DNA from: Telmatactis stephensoni
Lineage: Eukaryota > Cnidaria > Anthozoa > Actiniaria > Isophelliidae
Direction of reading: 5' to 3'
Assembly (NCBI GenBank): GCA_029948255.1
Contig: JALIZF010001631.1
Coordinates: 186,001-250,000 of the forward strand
Length of the DNA: 64,000 nucleotides
Shown here piece by piece: positions 34,283-46,033 of the stretch. Each line of letters starts with the position of its first letter. Position 1 is the stretch's first letter. A program made the position numbers and the translations under genes. A model generated the notes under the pieces. It did not search any database and was not told where the DNA came from. It was given only the letters and a program-made list of their open reading frames with translations.

Positions 34283-34431
34283 GTAAAAACCGAAAAGTTA
34301 AAAACGGAAACGCAAAAAATAAAAACCGAAAAGTTAAAAACAAAAAGCAAAAAGTTAACAATAAAAACTGAAAGCTTACAAATAAAAACGGAAACATTAA
34401 AAACAAAAAGCAAAAAGTTAAAAATAAAAAC
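34283..34431. repeat. Degenerate 21 bp purine-rich repeat
   Basis: About seven imperfect units of AAAACNGAAARNTTAAAAAC type. Read as protein in the plus frame this gives lysine/threonine heptads (KTEKLKT), but an A-rich tandem repeat explains it and no gene context supports translation. Confidence 0.7.
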
Positions 34432-35458
34432 GATCAGTGACCCTCCTGGGCTTCCGTACATGAGGGGGGGATGTTAGCGATTAAACGTCCCCCCAAAAAC
34501 AATAGATCCCGAGGTGATCATGGTACGGTATTATAGACACTAATAGACTCTGCACCCATTGTTTTCTTTTGTTGCAATACAACTATTAGACACTATTAAA
34601 CACTGACTATCAGTAATTGTTTCACAGTCCGATGAAAATCACTCTATGATCACTCTAATTCGTGAAACAAAATAGTCAGTGTCTAATAGTCGAATCAAAA
34701 CAAAAGAAAACAATGGGAATAGTGTCCGCTATGTCTGTTAGACTAATATCTGTTTCACGGATTAAGTGCCATCACTCTAATAGATATATTATATATTAGT
34801 AGAAATATATCATTTATTAGTTCAGTGAGGATCATTAGATTTTTGAGGGGGTTGAGGGTGGGGGAGGGGTCGTGGGCATTTTTTAATAATCTAATGGTCC
34901 GTCCTCCCCAACTGAGTTCACTTACCAACACACGTACATCTTGCGTAACCAGTGTAGTAGTTTGATCATTATAACTGTTCAAACCACTAACCGACGAAAT
35001 AACACATATACCAACAAAAAGCGCTTCTAGATGCAAAGCTGAGCTTTCTGTTCTTGTTAATGATTAACCGGATAATATAGATGAAAAAATTTCTCGATGC
35101 TGATTGGCTAAGAGCAGTGCTGTTTCAAGGAAATTTAGTGCAGAAAAAGGAAATTTAGTGCAAATTTGAGCACAATCTTTTGCAAAATACAAGTTTTCCT
35201 AGTTCTGCTGTTGTTCACGTTATCTAGCATCAAAACTATGCATATTTAGATCACAAAGGAACAATTTTGAGCAGAAAAAAGGCGAACAAGGTGAGAATTT
35301 TGTTGTGTTTTTTGAATGACATTTTCACTGAAATGCGCGCGCTACTGATGCCATCACACGTCATCGAGCGCGCGCTCAGGTTTTATTCCAAAAAGTTCGG
35401 CTCTTTTGAAGAGGAAAAACTCATTTGTTTCTATAATTTTTTCATGGATATTATTAAA

Positions 35459-35535
35459 AGGAAATCATATGGCTTTCTCGTGCAATTTGGAATAAATTTG
35501 AACTCCAAATTGCACTCGAAACCATATGATTTCCT
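35459..35535. ncRNA. Pre-miRNA-like or MITE hairpin
   Basis: AGGAAATCATATGGCTTTCT…AATTTGGA (35459-35491) pairs with TCCAAATTGCAC…CATATGATTTCCT (35504-35535), about three mismatches over 32-33 bp and a 12 nt loop. Size and pairing resemble a miRNA precursor; cnidarian miRNAs are known for high complementarity to targets. A foldback transposon fragment would look the same, and the surroundings are transposon-rich. Confidence 0.3.
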
Positions 35536-35744
35536 GACAAATCGATCTAAATCTAAATGAAGAATCGTCGAATTGGGTGCACTACTCATTATAGAATGGT
35601 AAAAAGAAAATAAATAAAATAAGAAAATGTTTTTCTTTCATTTTTTTTTCCGATGGATTTACATTATCTATTTATGTACTGCAGCAATGAGCATTTATCA
35701 GGTATTTTTAAATTCGTAAAACAGAAAAAGAATTCCGCCCATAC

Positions 35745-35993
35745 CTGGAAAGAGCATGTTTAATAAAATTAACAAGACAGTGAAGTTTGAAGGAATTATC
35801 TAAATTAAAACCCGCGAGAATATGAATTTTTGAAAGTGTGGATTTGTAAGAAAACCTTTGCTGGTTGGTAGGCATTTCTTGCCTACCAGCGAATGTTATC
35901 ATACGTATACAAAATTTCGATTTTAGAAAATTAATATCTTCGTGTTTTTGAGTTACTTCATTCAAACTTCACAGTTTGACGTGCTCTTTCCAG
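35745..35993. mobile_element. Short foldback element upstream of SPATA6
   Basis: CTGGAAAGAGCATGT on the left pairs with ACGTGCTCTTTCCAG on the right. A central hairpin pairs GGTTGGTAGGCA with TGCCTACCAG, resembling the inner hairpins of the 15656 and 24165 elements. Confidence 0.5.
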
Positions 35994-36399
35994 CTGTTCT
36001 AGTCTCTCGAATTTTGCGGCAGCTTAGGGATCACTTCTGTACCGCCCCTGATGCTCACCGCAAAATTGTTCTTTGACATTGTCATTCAACAACAGCATCA
36101 CAGGTTTTTAAACCAAGATTTTTGTTGTCAAAAAAAATGTAAAAAATTTAGCCGCTTTAAAAGCTGTAAGAGTTTTGATTCGTTAATTAAGTCACGAAAA
36201 ACAAGGTGTCAATAGTGTTTTAACCATTTCTTAAAAATGTGTGACATCTTTCGCCTGATAAGATTGCTAAATACAAAACCTTGTTGTAAATCTCATTCCT
36301 CAAGATTGACCAATAACGCCAAATTTAAAGTGCATTTTGACGTCATAATAAAATTTATTTGTTTTGTTGAAATGTATTCGTTTAATTAATCAAGGCTGA

Positions 36400-36573
36400 C
36401 CGAACGTTCTGATTGGTCCACTGGCATTTGTTTACAGGTCTTCGCGTCTATCACAAGACGCGCAGCCGATCGACCGTACAACAGTCTACTAAAACTGCGG
36501 TCAAAGATTTCTTGCCATCGTGTCTGAAATATAGGTCAGGTAGCAACCCGAATTCTTGAAACAAGACCTAAGA
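36400..36573 (+). promoter_or_regulatory. Putative SPATA6 promoter region
   Basis: The stretch before the ATG has an inverted CCAAT box in CTGATTGGTCC (about 36409), a palindromic CGCGTC…GACGCG near 36446-36463, and GGTAGCAAC at 36538-36546, which contains an RFX half-site (RGYAAC). No TATA box. Assignment is by eye. Confidence 0.3.
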
Positions 36574-39500
36574 ATGCCCAAGAAAGCTATGAAAGTGGTG
36601 GTTGAACTAGATGTCCACACGGTAAACAATATGCTTCAAAACGAGCTCTAGAATGTCTAGTTGAAGTTCGTTGCTAACGACGCTTTGAACTTTATGTTGT
36701 AGTTCTGTATTCGATCTAAATGTCTGTTCATTAAATTCGTATTTAGGTCACTTGTCCAGGAACATTTCTACGAGATTATGGCTATGTGTATCTCAAAGTG
36801 AATTGTATGGGTCTAGAAGTAAATACGAAATCCGTTCCACCGACCTTTCCACTGTTCTTTCACGAGAGACTACGATTTGAAAGGGTAAAAACTCTTCCTC
36901 GACAACAGACACTGTTGCTGAATTATTTATTACAACACTCTTTATCTTGGTTCTTTTATATTTGTATCAGGTTTTTAGAAGCTGTCAGGATCCTGCTTAT
37001 GTCTCCATTCATCTCAAAGGTAAGTTGCATTTTTTCCTGTTTTAGGTCCGCCATCTTGGATATAACATATCCCATCAGCTCATTCCTTTACATGCCTCTA
37101 AAGTTTTGTGCATTTTGTTTAGGTGAAGATGTTTTGGTCGAACTAAGGCAACACGATGACTATATTTCAGGTAATTGCAGTAATTTTTGTGGTAATTGGA
37201 TTAATTTTGAAGTCAACTGCGGATATTTTGTTTCAGCTGTTCTTGTTGGCTTAGCTAGTTTTGCTTGAAAAGCTTTCAGTGGCAAGCTTTGTGTTGGTTC
37301 ATTACGATAACAAAGGGCACACTGTGCTTTTTATTTGTTTGCTTATCTCACAAGCTTAGCTACAAGTTGTTGGTTTTAGTGATTTTCAAGCTGAACAATT
37401 ATTGATATTGAGTGCCCTTGTGATTACTCCTTCCGTTGACAATGCTCATGATAAATGCATGCCTCAAGCTAATGCAGAAACCTAACAAAGTTACAACGTT
37501 TTCCAACAGTAATTTTGTGAGTGAATAATACATGTGAGGTTGCTAATTGTAATGTTTGTAAATTTTGTGGTTTTCAATTGATCTGTGATTTCTTGTTTTA
37601 CTTTCAACACTGATCATCAGGGGGTCTTGGAATTTAAGTTCATAATATACGTATTTCCTAAACATGGTTTTACAGATTACTATAGAATGGCCAATTACAT
37701 TAGAGATATTCCTGTTGACATATTTTGGTCAGTCTTTAAGCTTCTTTGCATGATTATCAATTCATCACCCTGGAATTAGTATAACTTTGTTACGGAATGC
37801 ACAACTTGTTTGTTCAGTGATTAGCAGATCAACTGATTATCCTGAGTTCATGTTATGTGAATTTTTATAAAAGTTGTAACATTTTCTTTGTTGCTATGGA
37901 AACAGATGGTTATGTAATTGGTCACTATGCCAACAATGCTAGAGACTTTCTGTACCCTGCTGTGAATCCTTACCCTGGTTCAGGAAGAGAGGTTACCTTG
38001 TTCAAGACTTCTCTGTTCAACCCTATTAGAATAACTGTAAGTTTTTCAATTCATTGATTATGTTTTACTGTGTAAATATGACTACCAATCTCCTCTCCTC
38101 TCCTCTCCTCTCCTCTCCTCTCCTCTCCTCTCCTCTCCTCTCCTCTCCTCTCCTCTCCTCTCCTCTCCTCTCCTCTCCTCTCCTCTCCTCTCCTCTCCTC
38201 TCCTCTCCTCTCCTCTCCTCTCCTCTCCTCTCCTCTCCTCTCCTCTTGTTTCCCTACAAGCAGAGTCTCCTGCAGGAAATTTCTCACCTACAGGATACTC
38301 TGCTCACAGGGAATCCTCTTGTCTCTTCTTTTCTCTGCTTTCTTTCCATAATCCTCCAATTTTTTTGCTTTGCTTCTTTTTCTCCCCATCTTTTGTGTGT
38401 GTGAGTTTTGCTTTTCTAATTAAATATTTCTGACTAGTATTTTTTTAAAGTAGACAGACACGAATGTTTTCCTTATCAGTCACACATTACAATAATTATT
38501 TGCAGGGTCAGCCTTTAAGACTAGAGTTCTCAACCAAAACAACTATCAAAGAAGTTCCTGACCCAGATGATTTCATATCTTCTGTAAGTACATTAAAAGC
38601 CACATCACAAACATCTCCCTAGTGTTCTTTGCAGGCAAATGAACCCTTCTTTTGTTCCATTTTGGGAGCACAGGAAGGCCTGCCAAGAATAGAGGAAAAA
38701 GAGAAACAGGAGTTTTTTCTGTGCTTGAATGTGTCCAGACTATATTTCTAATCCTTCAGTAAAACTATTTTCATATTAATTTATTTACTGTAAAATTCAC
38801 ATCCTGTTACGTCACATCCTCAGATTGTCCAATTCCAATCTTGTTTTGCTAATTTTTGTAATACTTATTACACCCATTGGGAGTTGATTCTTGTTAGTTG
38901 CACCTTAGATTGTATAAAATTGCACACCAAATCTTGAAAGATGTACATCATAAATTAACAATTATTCACTTTAATCTCAAAGTGATTTGTAAGACTGGTG
39001 TATAAAGTGCTGTCTGTAAAGTGATAAATTTGCACCTTTTTATATCTATTGATAAAGTACATGTATGTGTTGTTTGCACTGGTATTAAAAACACCTTTTT
39101 ATAATTTATCTAATAAATTTTTAAAATAAAAACATGTAACACTGTGTGATATTAACCACAAGACTCTGAGACATGAATGTAGATTTTCTTGCAGTATATT
39201 GCAGTTGCAATTACCTTGTGGCAAAAATAGAAATTACTAGGACATATAGTTCATCAGGTTTTTATTGCATTATAAATTATATACATTCAGGAAACAACAT
39301 TTTTAATATGAATGTCTTTGACCCAGTAAGTAGTCATTAACACTGTGATTTCAACCTATTCTCTAAAGCCAACTCAAATTAGATTTCACAATTTCATCTG
39401 ATAATAAGAGAAATGCAAACAGCATTAGTCAGTAAGCACAGTGCTATCCTACTTGCAGGATTCAGGGATGGAAGAAGGCTTTGCAGACAGCATGTTTAAG

Positions 39501-42474
39501 GCCAGTCGACGCTCCCTCAGCCCAACCAGGTCCAGAACTAGATCCCGATCCCCATCGCCTACCCACCGCCATCTCTCCAGCACCCCTAGAGTTGATGATA
39601 CTTTAGCTAGTCACAAGGATCATTTTTTAGTTCGTCATAAGGATGAAAAATTGCTGGAAAATCGTGACTTTAGTTCTTTTACTCGTCCAAAGCCTCGACG
39701 AAGCAGGTCAAAGTCACCTACTAGAAGAGCACGATCAACATCACCCACAAGACTAGGACAGTCGTCAAGACTGGGAATGTCTGTTGTTGAACCTTTGCCA
39801 TGTAAGTAGTGTGGAACCTGGCTGGAGTTGAAGAAACGGTGGGGTATAATTTTTTAACGCCACATAGGTGATGCAGTTCCATTTTTTCCCTGCATGGCTC
39901 TTGTGGTGCTTTGGTGTGGATCAATTTGGCAAAACTAATCAGTTAACTAAAGAGATAAGGGATTTGATTAGTGACCAGACCAACACTCACTGTCTTTAAG
40001 TAATTGATGGAAAGTTGGTGACTCTGTAATTACATCTGCAAATGGCTAGATCTTTTGCATCTTCTCAGATAGGGATGCCAAACCATAGGCCCTGTCTTCC
40101 CATACACTACACTAAACCCTGATTCAGATACCAAAATAAACTATTAAGGAAGAGTAGGGAGATCCCAATGTGTGTGTGGTCTGTCCTTTCTCTATGTACT
40201 AACATGTTTCATGGTGGGATATTCTGAGATATTGGCAAAACCACTAGAATCCGAATTCAAAGAACAAAGGGCAATGGGGGCACCCCCAATAATTTTTCAG
40301 TGGCTTTGACTAATATTTAAAAGATTTTATATCAGCCATAAAAAAGACTCTTAATGTCATATATAGCACAGGGCAACACAGTTTATTGAAAAAAGATGAT
40401 TGTTACCTTACGTAGCTGGCCGTGTCGTGATTCATAAAGTAGAACTATACTAGATTTGCATAAAATCATTTAAGTGCATCCTACAGCCACCTATTTAAAA
40501 TGCATCTGGAATAAAATGTATGATAGAAATGAACACTATGACTGGGCATGGCTTGAGAGTCTGAAACCCCCCTCCATGTATTTGACCTTGCTACGGAACT
40601 GACTACCTCTTTACATTTTGTAACTATGGTGTTTAATTGCGTTTTTAGCTTGGAAATATTCAGAAGACTTCCCGTCCATGTCATCAACAAGAAAACACAA
40701 CCGTTCGTCCACAGCACCTTTATCTCTGAGTTACTCTGCTAGACCTTCTAGTCCTTCTCGTAGTCTGCGTTATGCACTAGATGATCTCAACATGTCAACA
40801 GCCAGTTCCAAGAGATTCAGTGATCCTTTATTACGTTTTAAGACACGCTACTCACCAAATCTTAAGGCAGCACTAGGAGCGTCTGACCGCATCCAAGAAC
40901 GAGTTGAAAGAATCCTTGATGTTAAAGATAGAAGCTATGTGAGTTTGAAACTTCTTGAATATTGACAAGTCCACACTAATTGCTAGAAGTTTGAAAACAC
41001 ATCTTTTTGTTAATTTTGGTTGACCACCACACGGAAACGGCTCTTCCACAAACAAAAACGCTGTTTAAAAGCCTGGCCTTGGCAAAAAAAGAATACCCGT
41101 TTTCAAATGCTTAAAGATTAGAGCTGATGTATTCTCTTTAATACATGCTATCCGTTCAAAACTTTTGAGCTTTTTTGGTCCAAAAATTGACCAGAATATT
41201 AGAAAATGTTACTGTTGACTTGTTTCTAATTTGCGATATTTAAGTACCAATAATTCACAATACTTCTTTTTTATGACCCGAGATGACAGCCAACATCACC
41301 CATGGAAATGCACGCAATATATCCCATACCTCCTTTAAGGCCGGTACACACGAGGGAGCACGTTCCCGGCGCACGCTCCCGGAGCAAAGCTCCATCGTGT
41401 GTACCAAAGATTTCATGGGTAAACTTGCTCCTTGGGAGCAGAATTTTCACCCCGCAAAATGCTCCATGATATCAAACTTGTTGAATATTTGAGGGCGTGC
41501 GCCGGGGGCAAATTGAACATGCTCCATCGTGTGTACTAGTTGTGGGCAACGCTCCGGAACGTGCGCCGGGAGCGTGCTCCCTCGTGTGTACCGGCCTTTA
41601 TTTGTAGTTTTAGTGACCTCACACCAAGTGTCGTTAATTTATGCATCGTATCTGTTGTTTTGTTACAGACAAAGCCTGACTCAGATAATGAAAGTGTTGA
41701 CTCCCTTGATATCTTACGGTAAGTTGTAAAGTAACGAAAACCTTGACCTGTAGTTGGTCACATCTGAATCATACGAAGAGTGACGCGTACGCTTGGAGAA
41801 TACATGGTTCAGAGATACGGCACAATAACATACCGTTCTGTTTAACCAACAGAGATTCTTTAAGAGAAGAAAGGAGAGCCATTAGTGATGCTATCCGGGA
41901 AGCTGATAGAGCGTAAGTTCAACTATTTACATCCCGTGGTTTTGGCCATTAGTTGAAATGCAAATTCTTGGAAAGACTCTCGTCAATTTGTTGCTATTAA
42001 AAAAAGGTGCACCCTGTTTCCCTGAGTTCAGTTATTCACAAGCAGGTTAGCACTAATCCAGGGCTAAGTCTAAAGAAAACCATTGGTGTTAATCCTGGCA
42101 AACTTGCTTTAAATCGGCTATGATGGTCAAAATCTTATGAAAATCTTTCCTTTTTTTTATTTCTGAAAAAGAGCTGTCTTACATCAAACGCTTTATACAA
42201 CCTACTCACAGCGTGTCTTTCAGAAACAGTAAAAAAACAAAACAAAACAAAGCGACTCTATAACCATCAAGGACCACAGTCTCGAATTCATCATTTAGTT
42301 TGAAAATCACGCTATGTGGATTCTAATTCTCTTATTTAAATCATTATTTAGTCAATTTTTGTTTCTTTTCCCATATATGTTGTTTCCCTTGAGAGTTCAA
42401 AATAGTAGAGTTGTATTGTAATGTTATCGTTGTTACGTAGTGCCTATTACAAGTCCCTGGGAATTGATCTCTGA
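36574..42474 (+). CDS. SPATA6: SPATA6 family protein, 11 exons, complete
   Basis: Exons: 36574-36621, 36747-36884, 36971-37019, 37123-37170, 37906-38036, 38506-38583, 39459-39801, 40649-40938, 41669-41718, 41853-41912, 42441-42474. All junctions are GT-AG and in phase, giving 422 residues and a TGA stop. The N-terminal 160 residues match the SPATA6 domain: VTCPGTFLRDYGYVYLKVNC, SVPPTFPLFFHERLRFER, NARDFLYPAVNPYPGSGR, RLEFSTKTTIKEV. Exon 7 encodes an Arg/Ser-rich linker (SPTRSRTRSRSPSPTHRH), exon 8 a SASDRIQERVERIL-type segment, and the C-terminus ends YYKSLGIDL. In mouse, SPATA6 is needed to build the sperm connecting piece. Vertebrate SPATA6 is somewhat longer; SPATA6 and SPATA6L cannot be told apart here. 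A likely poly(A) signal AATAAA is at 43034-43039. It points away from TOP2. Confidence 0.93.
37171..37905. other. SPATA6 intron 4
   Basis: No further gene or recognisable repeat. Confidence 0.6.
38089..38246. repeat. (TCCTC)n pentanucleotide repeat in SPATA6 intron 5
   Basis: About 31 uninterrupted copies of a five-base unit (CTCTC/TCCTC), 158 bp, starting about 50 bp after the exon 5 donor. The open frames on both strands here are translated repeat, not genes. Confidence 0.98.
38584..39458. other. SPATA6 intron 6
   Basis: AT-rich intron; nothing recognised. Confidence 0.6.
39802..40648. other. SPATA6 intron 7
   Basis: Nothing recognised. Confidence 0.6.
41338..41597. mobile_element. PIF/Harbinger-like MITE in SPATA6 intron 8
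   Basis: 260 bp with terminal inverted repeats AGGCCGGTACACACGAGGGA (GCACG follows) and its complement, flanked by TTA on both sides (41335-41337 and 41598-41600). A TWA trinucleotide duplication is typical of PIF/Harbinger. The interior has more inverted GGAGC/GCTCC motifs. No coding. Confidence 0.75.
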
Positions 42475-43582
42475 TGAAGACAACCACTTTATTGGGTAAG
42501 TACTTCATTGTTTCTCCTCCGGCAATTTAAGTCCTATAGAAGCGTCAAGTCCTTCGTAAACGTGAAGCCTTGCGGAAACATTAAGTCCTACGTAAACGCA
42601 AAGTCCTTTCAGAAAAGTTAAATCCTACGTAAACGTGATTTCCTAGTACAAAGTGCGTCGTAAGAGACGCAATTACGATTTGGCATGGTTGGAAATCGTG
42701 TTTAGCTACTGTAATGATAACAGGTTACATATTTACCGAAACGTAAGTGGCAACAGCTTGATTTGTTTATCCACAGAAAGTGTACCAAGGGAAAGTGTGT
42801 ATGTACCAACTGGAGTATTGAAAGGCTTTTAGGGTTATAGGCTGCCTACAAGGGACGTTTTGACAGATATTCTAATATAAATACAAGATATCAGACCTTT
42901 TTTCATAAGTAACAGTTACTCCATCAAGAACAGTTTAAAAAGACCAGGACCTGCACACGTCCAACAAGACAAAATGCAAGCTAACGTGATATTTGCTCTT
43001 CACTGGTGAAGAATTCATGATATATAAAGATCTAATAAATACAAGAACAAAAATAATTGTAATCGAGTTTTGAAACATCAAGACAGCCTTCGTTGCATCG
43101 GGACTTATCTCTCATTTAGTCAGTCTGCGAAACTCTTTTTTAAGAGTAAAGATTAAAGATAAAGCACCAAAAACAGTCCTGGACCCCTCACGATTATATG
43201 GAATAGATTCTGATTGGTTCTCAGTAATGCTCATTCTTACACGAATTTCCATTGGATATTGGTACGGTCGGGCGTGGTTCTAATTTCGCGCCAAACTTTA
43301 ATTATCCAATGGGAGTTCGTGTAAGAATGAGTATCACTGAAAACCAATCAGAATTTGTTACGCATAGTTTTTATTATACGTAATTTTGTAAGTCGCAGTA
43401 GGTTCAGAACACGTTTTCTGGCGGTGTTTCGCAGACTAAATATGCAATGCAGGATACCTCGAGAACGATAGGTAACTAATAACATGGTTATCATGGATTA
43501 ACGTGGTTACAGTGAAGATATTTTAAAAGCTTTGTAATTTTAAAACTCAAACGAAACCTTTTATTAACTCAGAAACTTTGGG
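42475..43582. other. SPATA6 3' UTR and downstream spacer
   Basis: Contains the AATAAA at 43034-43039. Around 42540-42630 TCCTACGTAAACG/AAGTCCTTCGTAAACG-like phrases recur. At 43210-43360 an inverted pair GGATTGGTTCTCAGTAATGC-like against CACTGAAAACCAATCAGAAT suggests another short foldback. Confidence 0.5.
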
Positions 43583-43913
43583 CCTGATTATATGAAGCGG
43601 GTTGGCTCGGTCTGCCGAAATCTCGGCTTATCTGTAAAACACAAAATATGGTGGTTGCGATTACATGGGAAACGGGCCAGCCTGATAAGCCGAGATTCCG
43701 GCAAGTCGCTGCCGAGATCTCTGCCAAGTGTGCTGAAAATATTCCATATAATAGCGGGCCAGCCCGGTATGCACGCATGAGCAGTAGGTTTTGTAGATTA
43801 AACATGATATAGCACGGGCTGGCCCGTGTCATGCAATACAGGGCTAAGATTGCATGATATCGGTAAACTAAGCCAGCCCGTTCAACTGGGCCAACCCACT
43901 TCATATAATCAGG
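43583..43913. mobile_element. Foldback element
   Basis: CCTGATTATATGAAGCGGGT (TGGC) and the complement GCCAACCCACTTCATATAAT (CAGG) form the ends of a 331 bp element. The interior repeats CCGAGAT and GGGCCAGCCCG in both orientations. No clear target duplication. Confidence 0.65.
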
Positions 43914-44134
43914 ATGGGTTCGCCCTAGTGACATACGTACAAGCAATGTACGCTGACATAGTATTTATCATTGATACATGTTGGTGGGAAAAGACAAGCA
44001 CTGCCAATAGGCGGTACGCCCTCCCAAAGTGTGCGTATGTCACTAGTGTCAACAGGCTTTGTTGTGTTCACACTAAAGCTTCAACATGTTTCAAATCATA
44101 TTTGTTACCAGGGTTACCGGGAACTTTGTCGTAA

Positions 44135-45328
44135 AATGGCGTTTTCTTGAAGTTGCTTGCTGTAATATCAGGGGAATGTGTTCCCTGCAGTCTGTGCTTT
44201 TTAAAACTGAAATATGTTTTAGTCTAGTGTGGATGTAACATTTTGTATTTTTTGTAATTAAACCATGTTGCTACACGCATACATACTGCACTCAACAAAA
44301 TGAACGGGATTTTGCGTTATCAGTTGTGGTACCTTGAGAATCTTCCACAATCCATCTATTATGCTAGCACTCTTTCATAAAGTTTACTCTGGTTTATTTT
44401 TATAAAATGTATTTCAAACCATTTCTTGGTCCAACTCTCGACCTCTATATTGGCGCCAAATCCTGACTGCTCAGTGACCTTCCTAATAAGGTCTTTTATA
44501 CCTAATTTAGATAGTACGACTGTTCAAAATTGATAGGTGTGTTGATTATTATGTTTGAGATAATAAATTAAAGTTTTTGTACAAATATTTGCATGTATAT
44601 TGTTATTACAGGCCGATTGCACAGGCTTGTTGGCCACGCGAACGGCTGCAAGTATGCAAGGGCGGATCCAGAGGACGTGGAGGGTTGGAACCCTCAATAG
44701 AGAAAATGATGGCTAACTAGAATTAGGCTCTGCTTTGCTTTCACTGCCATCATACAACTCCCCCCCCCCCCCCGTTTGGGATGGTGCATACCTAATCCTA
44801 GATTCGCGCCCCTGGTATGTTAGGGGAAGAGACTGGGAACGGGAGAAGACTCCTAGGGTTTTAGCCAACCAGCCTTCACCAGCGAACTCGTAAAAATTCA
44901 AAGGGACAATTCTCGCCCACTCCTGCTCATCCTTCTAGAAAGCCTGGTTACGTAGGCTAATGCAACAATTCAAACGTGATGAATGCGCTTTCCTTGTACG
45001 TAAAAGTTAATTTCATTACGCGCAGAGCTTTAAATAATCTGCACCTCCTCATAAGATGTCATCTAATTGGTTTGATAAAACAAATGAATCTATTGCTGTT
45101 ATTGTCGTTTTAGAAAAACGTTTCTATTATTTATTTATTTATTTAAATTCCCAGGTGGCCCACCAATTGGATGAAATCTTCGGAGAAGTGCAAGGTCGCT
45201 CACTTTAAAGATCCATCATCAGCAGGGCCTTAACCAGTGGGGGTGCACTAGGTGCATGTGCAACCCCCCTGTAGAAACCAAAGGTCCACTAATGTATAAT
45301 CGTGCTAGCTCTCACTGAGCAGCAAACC

Positions 45329-45360
<32 letters not shown>

Positions 45361-45510
45361 GACCAGAAAACTATAAGTAGGTAATAGGTACGACAATTAG
45401 ACAAAGCCATAGGGCCATTTCCATTTCATGTGCACCCACCCAACAAAACCCCTAGTTACGGCCCTGATCAGGGAAAGTGTGTACAACAATGTTGACAACG
45501 ACCAGATCAC
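44135..45510. other. Intergenic, no gene seen
   Basis: Contains a C-run (44761-44773) and a (C)n(CA)n tract at 45309-45340. Otherwise unremarkable. Confidence 0.6.
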
Positions 45511-45520
45511 AGTCAAACCT

Positions 45521-46023
45521 TAGTCCAGTCCCAGACTCTCTTTCTTGCCGCTCCAGGACTCGCGGAGAAAGAGAGTCCAGTATAACTTGCATGCGCATGT
45601 GCAAAATGAGCCAATCAATTGATTAATTAGTATATTGCGAGCTTGCAATATGCAAATGTCAGTGGTTTTGGTAGCAGTGGTAGTGATGCGTATCGAAAAA
45701 TTCACAAATACGTCTTTCACAACTGTCCATCCGTAAATGGCCTGTAACTGCTCAAACTTTGGTAAAAGATTATAGTTGGTTTTTCCAAGTGCATAGCTCA
45801 CTGAATCAACAATTCCGAAATGAGACTAATATCGTGTATACAAAACACTTTCTTCTTCAGCCATCTTGAATGATTAGATTTATTTAGGATTTGTAACCAC
45901 GCGATCACCACATGAATGTGGTGATCGCGTGGTCACTAAACTGACATGCGCATGCAAGTTATACTGGACTCTCTTTCTCCGCGAGTCCTGGAGCGGCAAG
46001 AAAGAGAGTCTGGGACTGGACTA
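45521..46023. mobile_element. Mutator-like foldback MITE, copy 2
   Basis: 503 bp, near-identical to copy 1 (31317-31821) over both arms, with small internal differences. Flanked by AGTCAAACCT on both sides (45511-45520 and 46024-46033), a 10 bp (or 9 bp plus chance) duplication. The loop of its central hairpin is TGAA instead of TTCA, that is, inverted. Confidence 0.88.
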
Positions 46024-46033
46024 AGTCAAACCT

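Larger units (their letters stand above)
30098..34783. mobile_element. Nested inverted-repeat transposon block
   Basis: The outermost arms CTATTAGAGTGATGGCACTT (30098-30117) and the exact reverse complement (34764-34783) bracket 4.7 kb. A second pair directly inside, GAGTGATTTTCACCGGACTG (30119 on) with …CAGTCCGATGAAAATCACTC (to 34644), matches at 24 of 25 positions and is flanked by TA. Inside are the IS630/Tc1-like transposase remains, the Mutator-like insertion, a 140 bp MITE and a perfect 57 bp hairpin. The block looks like repeated insertion of one terminal-repeat family into itself. Confidence 0.55.

Noticed and set aside
34238..34477. Lys/Thr heptad protein
   Set aside because: An A-rich degenerate 21 bp repeat; no splice or promoter context.
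36786..37268. 160-codon single open frame in the SPATA6 region
   Set aside because: It reads through introns; the family match requires splicing at 36884, 37019 and 37170.
38051..38404. Genes encoding RREERRGEE or SPLLSSPLL repeats
   Set aside because: Both frames are translations of the (TCCTC)n repeat inside a SPATA6 intron.
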